Of a DNA stretch of 44,076 bases, positions 26,223 through 34,163 are shown in pieces. The notes below the pieces were generated by a model. That model had not been told where the DNA came from. It did no database searches and saw only the letters and a program-made list of their open reading frames with translations. The stretch's first letter is position 1. Each line of letters begins with the position of its first letter. Both the position numbers and the translations under genes were made by a program. The stretch is from Chlorobiota bacterium (lineage in GTDB: Bacteria > Bacteroidota > Bacteroidia > Bacteroidales > B39-G9): positions 1 through 44,076 of the forward strand of contig JAADFW010000257.1 of NCBI GenBank assembly GCA_013152655.1. The letters are read 5' to 3'.

Positions 26223-26875
26223 AATTAGTATTAGATTTTTTAAGCGATTTGGCAAAAAACAATAACAAATCATGGTTTGACGAAAACAGACAACGCTATG
26301 AAATTGCAAGGACTGAATTTTCTTTGTTTGTTGACCAACTTATTCCTGCAATAAAATCAATTGACAACAGAATAGGAGATATAAGTTCAAAACAATGTAT
26401 GTTCCGCATATACAGAGATGTGCGCTTTTCAAAAGACAAACGGCCTTATAAAACTAATTTTGGAGCTTTTGTTTCTAACATTGGAAGAAAAAGCCGCTAT
26501 GCCGGTTATTATCTGCATATTGAACCAGAAAAATCAATGTTGGGTGGCGGGCTTTATATGCCACAACCCGATATTTTAAAAGCAGTGAGGGAGGAAATTT
26601 TAGATAATGCAACAGAATATAAATCAATTATTTATGACAGTACGTTTAAGAAATTATTTGGTGAGGTTTGGGGCGATAAATTAAAGATGGCTCCTCGCGG
26701 CTTTCCCAAAGACAATCCTGATATTGATTTAGTAAAGCAAAAAAGTTTTACAGCATTACATTCATTAACAAATAACCAGGTATTGGAGAGTGCTTTTTTC
26801 GATTATATTTTGAATGTATTCAGGGAAATATATAAAATTAATGAGTTTATAAACAGGGTAATTGATAATATTTAA
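26219..26875 (+). CDS. DUF2461 family protein
   Basis: A 218-residue soluble protein of the DUF2461 family. Hallmarks are LSDLAKNNNKSWFDENRQRY at the N-terminus, MFRIYRDVRFSKDKRPYKTN in the middle, and GGGLYMPQPDILKAVRE. DUF2461 proteins are small conserved proteins of unknown function, widespread in bacteria and fungi. Its start overlaps the DUF434 gene by 4 bp. No sequence feature suggests an active site beyond the conserved Asp/Arg residues. Confidence 0.85.
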   Translation: MKLVLDFLSDLAKNNNKSWFDENRQRYEIARTEFSLFVDQLIPAIKSIDNRIGDISSKQCMFRIYRDVRFSKDKRPYKTNFGAFVSNIGRKSRYAGYYLHIEPEKSMLGGGLYMPQPDILKAVREEILDNATEYKSIIYDSTFKKLFGEVWGDKLKMAPRGFPKDNPDIDLVKQKSFTALHSLTNNQVLESAFFDYILNVFREIYKINEFINRVIDNI

Positions 26876-26974
26876 CCCGGAAAATTAACTTTGCTGAACT
26901 CCCTCCAATCAATTTTCACTTTGCTTCTTATTGTTCAAACTACCCAACATCCATTTTTCATCGTTCACTAATTA

Positions 26975-27886
26975 CTATTTAGTAAGTTCCTGAAATATTT
27001 CCTCAAGCGATTTTTCCTGCTTTTGCATTGACAATACAGTATATTTGTTTTTTACGGCAAAATTAAAAATGCTTTCTCTAATATTTATTGATTTATCAGC
27101 TTGAATAAGCCAATTATTTCCTTTTAAATGAATTATTTTTTTAACACCTTTTAATGCTTTTAATTTTTTTGTGTCAATGCTGTTATTGAATTCAACTAAA
27201 ATGGCCTGGTAATTATCAGTTGTACTGCCTTGTATTTTTTCTGTTTTGTCTTTTGCAACAATTTTACCGTTATTAATTATGATAACACTATCGCAAATAG
27301 CTTCTACTTCTTGCATAATATGTGTTGACAACAAAACCGTTTTTTCTTTTCCAATTTCAGAAATCAGTCCTCGAATTTCAACAATTTGATTAGGGTCTAA
27401 TCCGGAAGTAGGTTCATCTAATATTAAAACACCCGGGTTGTGAAGCAATGCTTGAGCCAGGCCAACTCTTTGCCTGTAGCCTTTTGATAAAGCACCTATT
27501 TTCTTGCGCTTCTCGGTTTGTAACCCTGTTTTTTCAATAATTTCATTTATTCTATTCTTCTTTTCTTTTCCAATTTTATAAATACCGGCAATATAGTTTA
27601 AGTATTCGGTTACATACATATCAAGGTATAAGGGGTTATTTTCAGGCAGATAGCCAATATCTTTTCTTATTTCAATATTGTTGTCTAATACATTTATATT
27701 ATTTACAAAAACATCACCACTGGTCTGTGGTATATAACCGGTAATAATTTTCATCATGGTAGATTTTCCGGCACCGTTAGGCCCCAAAAATCCAACAATT
27801 TCACCTGTTTTTATTTCAAATGAAACATTATCCAATGCTTTTTGTTTTCCGTAAAGCTTGCTTATTTCAGAAACTTTTATTGACAT
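26975..27886 (-). CDS. gldA: Gliding-motility-associated ABC transporter ATP-binding protein GldA
   Basis: A 303-residue ABC ATPase. Walker A is GPNGAGKST (35-43), the Q-loop region is DIGYLPENNPLYLDM, the signature is LSKGYRQRVGLAQALLHNP, Walker B is LILDEPTSGLDP, and the H-loop is LLSTHIMQEVEA. The protein closely follows GldA, whose partners are the membrane proteins GldF and GldG. Neither is in this window, so this could be GldA or a related ABC-2 transporter ATPase. GldA relatives also occur in non-gliding Bacteroidota. An exact TAnnTTTG element precedes it. Confidence 0.85.
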   Translation of the reverse strand: MSIKVSEISKLYGKQKALDNVSFEIKTGEIVGFLGPNGAGKSTMMKIITGYIPQTSGDVFVNNINVLDNNIEIRKDIGYLPENNPLYLDMYVTEYLNYIAGIYKIGKEKKNRINEIIEKTGLQTEKRKKIGALSKGYRQRVGLAQALLHNPGVLILDEPTSGLDPNQIVEIRGLISEIGKEKTVLLSTHIMQEVEAICDSVIIINNGKIVAKDKTEKIQGSTTDNYQAILVEFNNSIDTKKLKALKGVKKIIHLKGNNWLIQADKSINIRESIFNFAVKNKYTVLSMQKQEKSLEEIFQELTK

Positions 27887-27917
27887 ATTCTACAATATTC
27901 TATTTTAATTTAGTTGG

Positions 27918-27925
27918 CAAAGTTA
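27918..27925 (-). promoter_or_regulatory. -7 promoter element for gldA
   Basis: TAACTTTG on the reverse strand, an exact TAnnTTTG match, 31 bp before the ATG. A TTG-like -33 lies at a short 16-bp spacer, so this promoter call is moderate. Confidence 0.45.
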
Positions 27926-28050
27926 TAAAATATTAAATTGTCAATTTATAGAATTTATTAAATGTTCTACTTTTTTGAAAAGCGGAACATTTATATTTTC
28001 ATGCCAAATTTTTCTTTTCAAAATATTTACCTTGCAAAAAAATTAATAAA

Positions 28051-29889
28051 ATGAATTTAGCATCAAATTTATCATACTGTCAAAGCCTCACAAATTACAA
28101 AAGGCGTAAAACAAGAACTGTGCTTATAGGAGATATTCCTTTGGGAAGCAATTTCCCGGTAAGGGTGCAATCAATGACAAATACAAAAACACTTGACACG
28201 GAAGCAACGGTTAATCAAACTATTCGTTTAATAAATGCAGGTAGTGAGTATGTTAGAATTACAGCTCCGGGTATAAAAGATGCTGAAAACCTTGCTAATA
28301 TTAAGGAGCAGCTAATAAAAAGAGGTTATAATATTCCTTTAATTGCAGACATTCATTTTAATCCAAAGGCAGCCGAAATTGCTGCAAAATATGTGGAAAA
28401 AGTGCGTATTAATCCCGGAAATTTTGTAGATAAAAAGAAATTTGAACATATTATATATTCAGATAAAACATACGACGAGGAGGTTGATAAGATTAGAGAA
28501 AAGCTGGTTCCTTTGTTAAATATCTGCAAAAAACATAAAACCGCTTTACGTATAGGCACTAATCATGGTTCTTTATCCGACAGAATTATGAGCAGGTATG
28601 GCGATACTCCTTTAGGCATGGTTGAATCGGCAATGGAGTTTTTGCGCATTTGCGGGGAGGAAAATTTTCATCAAATAGTACTTTCAATGAAAGCCAGCAA
28701 CACCAGGATAATGATTCAGGCTTACCGGTTGTTAATTCAAAAAATGGATGCCGAAAAAATGGATTATCCATTGCATTTGGGCGTTACTGAAGCAGGAGAG
28801 GGTGAAGATGGCAGGATTAAATCTGCAGTAGGAATAGGCACTTTAATGGCCGACGGAATTGGCGACACAATAAGAGTGTCGTTAACAGAAGAACCTGTAG
28901 AAGAAATTCCGGTAGCTAAAAAAATTGTTCACTTTTTTGAAGAAAATATATCAAGGAATAAGCTTCCGGAGATTAAAGAAAATTTTTACAATCCTTTCAT
29001 GTTTAATAAAAGAAAGAGTACAATATCTGTTATAGCAAATCCGCATCAATATCCGGCTGTAATTATATCTGCAAAAAAAAATGTGAAAGAAAGCTATGAA
29101 CTATTGAAACCTGATTATATTTTCTCAGAAAGTATTAATACGATTAAAAAGTTAACAAAAATTAAAACAGGTAATGCTGTTTACCCTTTTTTAACTTCTG
29201 CCGACTATACGTATAATTGTAAAATAGATAAAAAACTGTTTATTGCTGTAAAGTACAATGACTTAACAAACGAATTACTTCAAAATATATCCTTTTGTAA
29301 AAATGCTATTCTGGTATTTATGCCAAATGAGAACTTTGTTTCGGAGGGCAGATTGTTTTTTAATTTATTGAATAAAAATAATATTGAAAATCCTGTGATA
29401 TTATATAATTCTTATCATTTTGCTGATTTTGAAGCAATACAGCTAAAAAGTGCAATGGATTTTGGCACGTTATTATCTGATGGTTTTGGTGATGGAATTT
29501 GGATTGATTGTCAGAAATTTAAAAACAGTTCATCTATTTTATCATTATCTTTTGGCATATTGCAAGCATGCCGGCTACGTGTTTCAAAAACGGAATATAT
29601 TTCATGTCCTTCGTGTGGCAGAACTTTATTTAACTTACAAAATACAACTCGTGAAATTAGAGAAAAAACAGCTCATTTAAAGGGTTTGAAAATAGGTATT
29701 ATGGGCTGCATTGTTAATGGCCCGGGAGAAATGGCTGATGCCGATTACGGTTATGTAGGTGCCGGCCCCGGGAATATTTCTCTGTATAAAGGGCAGGAAA
29801 TTATTAAGAAAAATGTACCTGCCAACAAGGCTGTTGATGAATTGATAAATCTTATAAAAGAATATGGGGATTGGAAGGAGAAAGAGTGA
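28051..29889 (+). CDS. ispG: (E)-4-hydroxy-3-methylbut-2-enyl-diphosphate synthase, long form
   Basis: A 612-residue 4Fe-4S enzyme of the MEP pathway, converting MEcPP to HMBPP. The N-terminal TIM barrel begins VLIGDIPLGSNFPVRVQSMT and includes PLIADIHFNPKAAEIAAKYV, ALRIGTNHGSLSDRIMSRYG and HLGVTEAGEGEDGRIKSAVG. The C-terminal reductase-like domain holds the cluster ligands SCPSCGRTL (Cys519, Cys522), Cys553 in IMGCIVNGPGE, and Glu560. Bacterial short-form IspG is about 370 residues; the extra segment (about 330-490) is the insert domain also seen in Bacteroidota, Chlamydiae and plants. I would expect it to be functional. Confidence 0.96.
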   Translation: MNLASNLSYCQSLTNYKRRKTRTVLIGDIPLGSNFPVRVQSMTNTKTLDTEATVNQTIRLINAGSEYVRITAPGIKDAENLANIKEQLIKRGYNIPLIADIHFNPKAAEIAAKYVEKVRINPGNFVDKKKFEHIIYSDKTYDEEVDKIREKLVPLLNICKKHKTALRIGTNHGSLSDRIMSRYGDTPLGMVESAMEFLRICGEENFHQIVLSMKASNTRIMIQAYRLLIQKMDAEKMDYPLHLGVTEAGEGEDGRIKSAVGIGTLMADGIGDTIRVSLTEEPVEEIPVAKKIVHFFEENISRNKLPEIKENFYNPFMFNKRKSTISVIANPHQYPAVIISAKKNVKESYELLKPDYIFSESINTIKKLTKIKTGNAVYPFLTSADYTYNCKIDKKLFIAVKYNDLTNELLQNISFCKNAILVFMPNENFVSEGRLFFNLLNKNNIENPVILYNSYHFADFEAIQLKSAMDFGTLLSDGFGDGIWIDCQKFKNSSSILSLSFGILQACRLRVSKTEYISCPSCGRTLFNLQNTTREIREKTAHLKGLKIGIMGCIVNGPGEMADADYGYVGAGPGNISLYKGQEIIKKNVPANKAVDELINLIKEYGDWKEKE

Positions 29890-30014
29890 GGTTCTTCCCT
29901 TTGGTTGGAATGACAGTTTATTTAAGAAGAGGAATTCCACATTGTCCTGTAGGGCAAAAGCGCGAGGACAAATTATTTTTTCTTTCATTGCCTTGCCCCT
30001 TACAATATCAATAA
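29890..30014. repeat. Degenerate intergenic repeat between convergent genes
   Basis: The 125 bp between ispG and the binding-protein gene contain GTTCTTCCCTTTGGTTGGAA and TGACAGTTT. I recall similar degenerate 'GTCATTCCGA... GGAATCT' repeats widespread in Bacteroidota intergenic DNA. A 7-bp inverted pair TTGTCCT/AGGACAA brackets GTAGGGCAAAAGCGCG. The repeat identity is unverified. Confidence 0.35.
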
Positions 30015-31064
30015 TTATTCATTTTTTTGAAAATAGACCCTTGTGAAATCAATTATATTGTGCCTGTTTGACGAGAAGTTTTTTATATAATTATATTGTA
30101 AAATATAGGTTGGTTTTAATCCGCCGGCTTCATCTTTTATTAGAATAAATTTTGCGCGTTCGCCCTTAAAGTCGTTAATGTGACTATTTAAAAAAGGAGT
30201 TATTATCCTGGAAGGAATATCAAAAATTATATCCAAACTACCTTGTTCAAATAATTCAATTTCTTTATCAACTGAATGAATAAAACTAATTTCAATTTCG
30301 TTAAAATATGGCAAAGAGAAACCTTTTCTATCCTTAAAATAATAATTTTTATTTCGGTATAATGTTAGTTTTTTTTGTCCGGTTTCAAATGACTTTAAAT
30401 AAAAAGGCCCGCTTCCGGTAAAAATAGCATCACCGTATAAATCAACTGCTTCTTTGGGTATAACGGCCATATTAATTTCAGCCAATACGTTTATAAATAA
30501 AGAATTTGGCTTTTTAATAGATATTTGGAGCACTGAGTCGTTAATCGCCTTAATTCCCTTAATATCAGGAGGTTCAATACCGTTCTTGCTTATGTTAAAA
30601 TACTCCTCTGCTCCAAGAATTTCTGCCAGTTGAATGGGAAAAGTTTTTTGTTTTTGTGAAAATGTGCATAGTTTTTTAAAAGAATACACGAAATCTTCAG
30701 CTATTATTTTTCTTGTGTTGTCAGGTGTTTTAAAACATTTGTTCTTATGGAAATATGCATTTGTTCTTAAATAAAAAACATAATCAGTTCCGTTGTTTTT
30801 AAAAACCCAGTATTTTGCCAGCCCTGGTGTGAGAATTAAATTTTTTGGATTATACCGCAATAATCCTTCGTAAATTTGATAAGCAATTACTTTATTATTT
30901 TCATCCTGAATTTGGTGAGGATTCAAATTCCAGGTAAAACCTGGTTCGTTAATATGTAAAGTACCCCCATGCCTGGTACTCAACATTTGCTTTTCATTTT
31001 TACCGGAATTACATGAAATAAGTAATACCAATATTGACCAATATGCTATTTTACGATAAAACAT
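30015..31064 (-). CDS. Oligopeptide-type (SBP_bac_5) solute-binding lipoprotein, C-terminally short
   Basis: A 349-residue exported protein. LVLLISCNSG gives a lipobox (Cys about 18). The family-5 extracellular solute-binding fold follows: LHINEPGFTWNLNPHQIQDE, YQIYEGLLRYNP, FYLRTNAYFHKNKCF, TPDNTRKIIAEDFVYSFKKL and ADSVLQISIKKPNSLFI-type motifs, then FTGSGPFYLKSFETGQKKL. Family members are about 500-600 residues with a second large lobe; this one ends with FTRVYFQKNE after about 349, so much of lobe two is missing. It may be truncated or a degenerate paralogue. No permease or ATPase gene lies nearby. Confidence 0.75.
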   Translation of the reverse strand: MFYRKIAYWSILVLLISCNSGKNEKQMLSTRHGGTLHINEPGFTWNLNPHQIQDENNKVIAYQIYEGLLRYNPKNLILTPGLAKYWVFKNNGTDYVFYLRTNAYFHKNKCFKTPDNTRKIIAEDFVYSFKKLCTFSQKQKTFPIQLAEILGAEEYFNISKNGIEPPDIKGIKAINDSVLQISIKKPNSLFINVLAEINMAVIPKEAVDLYGDAIFTGSGPFYLKSFETGQKKLTLYRNKNYYFKDRKGFSLPYFNEIEISFIHSVDKEIELFEQGSLDIIFDIPSRIITPFLNSHINDFKGERAKFILIKDEAGGLKPTYILQYNYIKNFSSNRHNIIDFTRVYFQKNE

Positions 31065-31164
31065 ATTTCTAATATTTTAAAGGTTGAAAAATCTAAATGA
31101 AAGATACAAATTATTTTATAACTATTAAAAATGAATAAGTTCTTTTATCAGAATAGTCTATTAC

Positions 31165-31200
31165 GGATATTCAATCGGCATTATACAATTTAGTATAACA
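31165..31200 (+). repeat. Dispersed intergenic repeat, copy C (short)
   Basis: GGATATTCAATCGGCATTAT then ACAATTTAGTATAAC, matching the core of copies B and D. It lies in the 279-bp divergent intergenic region, which otherwise shows only AT-rich sequence. Confidence 0.55.
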
Positions 31201-31343
31201 AGCAAAGCGTTAACAATATTTTCATAAATAAAAAGTGCTGGCAAGACATTTATGCTATGGCAGGTTTTTATTAAAATAATGAGAATTTGTTTAAATTTAA
31301 AATTAATGCTTTAATTTAGCTGATATTAAAATATTAAACTTAT

Positions 31344-32132
31344 ATGAAAAAACGCTTGTTATTATTTTATATTTTATTTTTTATTTTCCTTTCCGGGAAG
31401 GCAAAAGAATTTCAAATAACCGGCATATACCAAGGGAAGAATGTATATGTCTTAAATCCAATGCTTGATTCTGATGAATCATTTTGTATTCAAAAAATTA
31501 CAGTTAACGGGCAGGAAATTAGTGAAGATTTAAATACCAGTGCCATAGAAATTGATTTATCTGTTTACCAGTTTAATATAGGCGATAAAATAATAATTAC
31601 TGTTGAACATAAGGGTAATTGTGAACCTCAAATTATTAATGCTGAAGTTTTAAAAGCTAAAAGTACCTTTAAAGCCGGATTGATAAAGGTGGATAAAAAG
31701 GGATTTTTAAACTGGACAACAACTTATGAGTCGGGGCCTTTGCTTTTTACAGTTGAACAATTCAGGTGGAATAAGTGGATTAAAGTGGGTGAAGTAATGG
31801 GTAAAGGAATAGCCGGCAAAAATAGTTATTCGGTACAGGTTTCTCCCAATACGGGAATAAATAAGTTTAGATTAAAACAAATTGATTACTCGAATAAACC
31901 ACATTATTCAAAAACAATTACTTACCGGTTGAATCATCCGGCAGTTACTTATAAACTGGATAAATCAAAATCAGTAATTGTTTTTTCAGATGTTACCATG
32001 TATGAAATATATGACTCAAACGGGTTTTTAATACACAAAGGCATTGATAATAAAGTAGATATATCAGATTTGCCAAAAGCTGAATATTACATTAATTATG
32101 ATAATGTAATGGGTGTTTTCAAGAAAAAATAG
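31344..32132 (+). CDS. Secreted protein with degenerate T9SS-like C-terminal tail
   Basis: A 262-residue exported protein with a signal peptide (KKRLLLFYILFFIFLSGKAK). The middle is beta-rich with no recognised domain (SFCIQKITVNGQEIS, FNIGDKIIITVEHKGNCEP, WTTTYESGPLLFTVEQFRW). The final 50 residues (VTMYEIYDSNGFLIHKGIDN, KVDISDLPKAEYYINYDNVM, then GVFKKK) resemble a T9SS type A sorting domain, which normally has an 'iYd..G' strand, an 'isdLpkG.Yy' segment and a basic end. This suggests export through the Por system, though the first conserved motif is weak. The 3' end overlaps the convergent HAD gene by 14 bp. Confidence 0.6.
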   Translation: MKKRLLLFYILFFIFLSGKAKEFQITGIYQGKNVYVLNPMLDSDESFCIQKITVNGQEISEDLNTSAIEIDLSVYQFNIGDKIIITVEHKGNCEPQIINAEVLKAKSTFKAGLIKVDKKGFLNWTTTYESGPLLFTVEQFRWNKWIKVGEVMGKGIAGKNSYSVQVSPNTGINKFRLKQIDYSNKPHYSKTITYRLNHPAVTYKLDKSKSVIVFSDVTMYEIYDSNGFLIHKGIDNKVDISDLPKAEYYINYDNVMGVFKKK

Positions 32133-32742
32133 TTAAAATATCATTTTCCGGACTTACTAATGCAGCATTAAATCCTGTTTTTTGTGCTGCCAGAATGTTA
32201 TTTTGCAAATCATCAACAAATAATGTTTCAGAAGGTTTTATTTGTGAGTCGTTAATTATGTATTTAAAAATATCCAACATTGGTTTTCGCTTATGCAAAA
32301 TATGAGAATAGTAACATTTTTGAAAAACACTTGATGTATTAGCATTTAACATTCCACTATACTCACAACTGTATTTTTTGTAGTGAATAGCGTTGGTATT
32401 GCTTAACAGAAATAAATTGAATTTATGAGTTAATGCATAAAGTAACTCTATTCTTTCATTGGGAACAGTTAAAAGCATAGCATTCCATGCATTATCCAAA
32501 TCTGTGTCGGTTAATTTAGAATTCGCAAAACTGCTAAGTTTATTTCTAAACTCTTGTTCAGAGATAATACCTAATTCAAAATCAATAAAAAGGCCTTTTT
32601 CTGTTGCAAGGCTATAAGTAGTTTCAGTATTGCTTATACCAAGTTTTTTAAAGGCTTTTAAAGTTAACTCAGGATTTACATCAAGAATTACATTTCCCAG
32701 GTCGAAAACGATATTTTTAATCTGTTTAAAATCTTTCATCAA
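32119..32742 (-). CDS. HAD-superfamily phosphatase (YihX-like, FDLGNV type)
   Basis: A 207-residue HAD-IA hydrolase. Motif I is IVFDLGNVILDVNPE, with the nucleophile Asp14; position +2 is Gly, as in the YihX-like group. Motif II is LFLLSNTNAIH, motif III the Lys in HKRKPMLDIFKYI, and motif IV LFVDDLQNNILAAQK. All catalytic motifs are intact, so it is expected to be an active phosphatase acting on a sugar phosphate or similar metabolite. It converges on the secreted-protein gene. Confidence 0.9.
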   Translation of the reverse strand: MMKDFKQIKNIVFDLGNVILDVNPELTLKAFKKLGISNTETTYSLATEKGLFIDFELGIISEQEFRNKLSSFANSKLTDTDLDNAWNAMLLTVPNERIELLYALTHKFNLFLLSNTNAIHYKKYSCEYSGMLNANTSSVFQKCYYSHILHKRKPMLDIFKYIINDSQIKPSETLFVDDLQNNILAAQKTGFNAALVSPENDILTIFS

Positions 32743-32816
32743 AAAATAGTTGAAAATTTATTTACAATTGTGTAATATTGCAGACCCAAAATTAAAAATT
32801 GTTTTTTATAAACAAA

Positions 32817-32837
32817 TTTTAGGGCCCATAGCTCAGT
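32817..32837 (+). repeat. Partial duplicate of the CAU tRNA 5' end
   Basis: TTTTAGGGCCCATAGCTCAG (plus T) is repeated exactly at 32955-32975, which includes the first 16 bases of the tRNA. It is not a functional tRNA: the match ends after 'CTCAGT' and unrelated sequence follows. Confidence 0.85.
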
Positions 32838-32839
32838 CC

Positions 32840-32902
32840 CGAAAAAGCAGAAATCAACGATTTCATTCTTTTTCGAGGATGCACGAAAATCTCTGATTTT
32901 CG
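32840..32902. other. Two strong hairpins in the insert upstream of the tRNA
   Basis: Hairpin one (32840-32875): CGAAAAAG/CTTTTTCG outer and GAAATC/GATTTC inner stems around an AAC loop. Hairpin two (32884-32902): CGAAAATC/GATTTTCG around TCT. Both lie between the tRNA fragment and the intact tRNA, suggesting a structured repeat or small element rather than random sequence. Confidence 0.75.
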
Positions 32903-32959
32903 GCATTGGTTTTAAAGCGGCAAAGCAAATGGGAAGTTCTTGAAAAATAATAAGTTTTA

Positions 32960-33033
32960 GGGCCCATAGCTCAGTTGGTTAGAGCACCTGACTCATAATC
33001 AGGGGGTCCCAGGTTCAAGCCCTGGTGGGCCCA
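32960..33033 (+). tRNA. tRNA with CAU anticodon (Met or Ile2)
   Basis: The full cloverleaf is visible: acceptor GGGCCCA/TGGGCCC, D-arm GCTCAGTTGGTTAGAGC, anticodon stem CCTGA/TCAGG with loop CTCATAA (anticodon CAT), variable loop and T-arm CCAGGTTCAAGCCCTGG. CCA is not encoded. Elongator Met and lysidine-modified Ile2 cannot be separated from sequence alone; the extra 5'-end copy upstream is discussed in the findings. Confidence 0.95.
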
Positions 33034-33037
33034 CTTA

Positions 33038-33071
33038 AAAAGAGGTTGTTAAGAAATTAGCAGCCTCTTTT
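33038..33071 (+). terminator. Rho-independent terminator of the tRNA gene
   Basis: The stem AAAAGAGG/CCTCTTTT is extended inward by about seven more pairs with two G-T wobbles around a GAAA loop. It is followed by TCTTTTT and lies 4 bp after the tRNA. Confidence 0.85.
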
Positions 33072-33124
33072 CTTTTTCACTTAATTGTTATTCATATTTT
33101 ATAAATTATTTTAAAATAAATTAG

Positions 33125-33152
33125 GTTTATAATATAAACTACTTTATATTTG
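33125..33152 (+). promoter_or_regulatory. Palindromic operator overlapping a TATATTTG promoter
   Basis: A perfect 15-bp palindrome GTTTATAATATAAAC (33125-33139) is followed 5 bp later by TATATTTG (33145-33152), an exact TAnnTTTG. The palindrome lies where a repressor would block polymerase. The downstream operon encodes an HTH regulator, and the identical palindrome recurs at 34054-34068. Confidence 0.7.
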
Positions 33153-33180
33153 CAGAACTAATTTTTAAAAATATAACAAA

Positions 33181-33756
33181 ATGGAAAATTTAGACAAAGA
33201 AAAAAGCCTGGATATTATTACAGAAATGATTAACCGGGCAAAAGGGAATATACAGTCAGAGTATATCTTCTTTTTAATTTGGGGCTGGGTAATTGCACTG
33301 GCCAGTATTGCACATTTTAGCATTATTAAATTTACAAATTATCCGCATCCTGAAATTGCATGGTCGCTTATTATAGTTGGTATTGTGCTTTCGGGTTGGC
33401 ATGGATACAAAATTGGTAAAAAAACAAAGGTTAAAACTTATGCCGATTCTGTTTATAGCAAAGTGTGGCTTGTTTTTCTGATTAACTATTTTATTATTCT
33501 TCTATTTATGAAGACATTAAATTACAACATTACTCCTGTTATTTTGTTATTGGCAGGAGGGAGTACTTTTTTATCAGGCATTGTAATTAATTTTAAACCA
33601 TTAATTTACGGTGGAATTTTATTATGGATTGCTGCTGTCGTAAGTTTTATTTTCTCCGGCGAAATACAACTTTTAGTTAGTGGTATTTCTATTATGATTG
33701 GTTATTTAATACCCGGATATATGTTAAAAAGTAAAAATAAAAAGAGCAATGTTTAA
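33181..33756 (+). CDS. Multi-pass membrane protein, partner of the HTH_34 regulator
   Basis: A 191-residue integral membrane protein with about five helices (roughly 26-44, 58-74, 90-108, 115-132 and 140-160) and a short charged N-terminus MENLDKEKSLDIITEMINRA. No family is recognised. Similar small membrane proteins are commonly encoded just before winged-helix regulators in Bacteroidota, and the pair here overlaps by 8 bp. Transcription starts at the operator/promoter immediately upstream. It may be a membrane sensor or an effector of the regulator; neither is demonstrated. Confidence 0.7.
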   Translation: MENLDKEKSLDIITEMINRAKGNIQSEYIFFLIWGWVIALASIAHFSIIKFTNYPHPEIAWSLIIVGIVLSGWHGYKIGKKTKVKTYADSVYSKVWLVFLINYFIILLFMKTLNYNITPVILLLAGGSTFLSGIVINFKPLIYGGILLWIAAVVSFIFSGEIQLLVSGISIMIGYLIPGYMLKSKNKKSNV

Positions 33757-34039
33757 AGATCTTGACCCTTTGTTACATTCACAGCTCAGGCTGTCGGTTA
33801 TGTCACTTTTAATAAGTGTTGAACAAGCTGATTTTGTTTTCATAAAAGAAAAAACAGAAGCCTCGTCCGGTAATTTAAGTGTTCAATTAGAAAAACTGTC
33901 AAATGCCGGGTATATTGAAATTATCAAAGGTTTTCGTGGCAGAAAACCACTTACCTCTTGCAGAATTACAAAAAAGGGGATCAATGCTTTTGAAAATTAT
34001 GTAAATTCATTAAAAGATTATATTGATATAAAGAAATAA
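33749..34039 (+). CDS. Winged-helix transcriptional regulator (HTH_34 type)
   Basis: A 96-residue single-domain DNA-binding protein. LHSQLRLSVMSLLISVEQAD is the first helix pair, FVFIKEKTEASSGNLSVQLE is the recognition helix region, and KLSNAGYIEIIKGFRGRKPL with ITKKGINAFENYV forms the wing and last helix, the 'winged helix DNA-binding' pattern. It overlaps the membrane protein gene by 8 bp and is the second gene of the unit. Its likely operator is the palindrome GTTTATAATATAAAC found before and after this operon, which would make it autoregulated. Confidence 0.85.
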   Translation: MFKDLDPLLHSQLRLSVMSLLISVEQADFVFIKEKTEASSGNLSVQLEKLSNAGYIEIIKGFRGRKPLTSCRITKKGINAFENYVNSLKDYIDIKK

Positions 34040-34053
34040 TTTTTTTGTGTTAA

Positions 34054-34068
34054 GTTTATAATATAAAC
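34054..34068 (+). promoter_or_regulatory. Second copy of the GTTTATAATATAAAC palindrome
   Basis: Identical 15-bp palindrome 14 bp after the regulator stop. The match with the first site extends over GTTTATAATATAAACTA and then TTTATAT, but the -7 TTTG is lost (TATATATAG). This is a duplicated operator/promoter half that could serve as an auxiliary site. Confidence 0.6.
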
Positions 34069-34088
34069 TAATTTATATATAGTGCGTA

Positions 34089-34136
34089 AAAAAGCATAAT
34101 AAATATATTGCCTGCAATATGTTTATTATGCTTTTT
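34089..34136 (+). terminator. Terminator of the membrane protein-regulator operon
   Basis: A long hairpin: AAAAAGCATAATAAA pairs with TTTATTATGCTTTTT (15 bp), with an inner ATATTGC/GCAATAT stem and CT loop. The T-run 34132-34136 ends it. It can act in both directions. Confidence 0.85.
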
Positions 34137-34163
34137 GTATTAGTGTAATGCTTAGCCTATACT

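Noticed and set aside
26886-26893. Exact TAACTTTG promoter-like sequence after the DUF2461 gene
   Set aside because: No gene follows on that strand; it lies between converging genes and is likely chance in AT-rich DNA.
31251-31275. Possible sigma-54 site around CTGGCAAGACATTTATGC
   Set aside because: The GG-GC spacing is two bases too long, and the -24 and -12 boxes are imperfect.
32821-32875. A second tRNA gene upstream of the intact one
   Set aside because: Only the acceptor 5' strand and part of the D-arm match; the rest is unrelated hairpin sequence.
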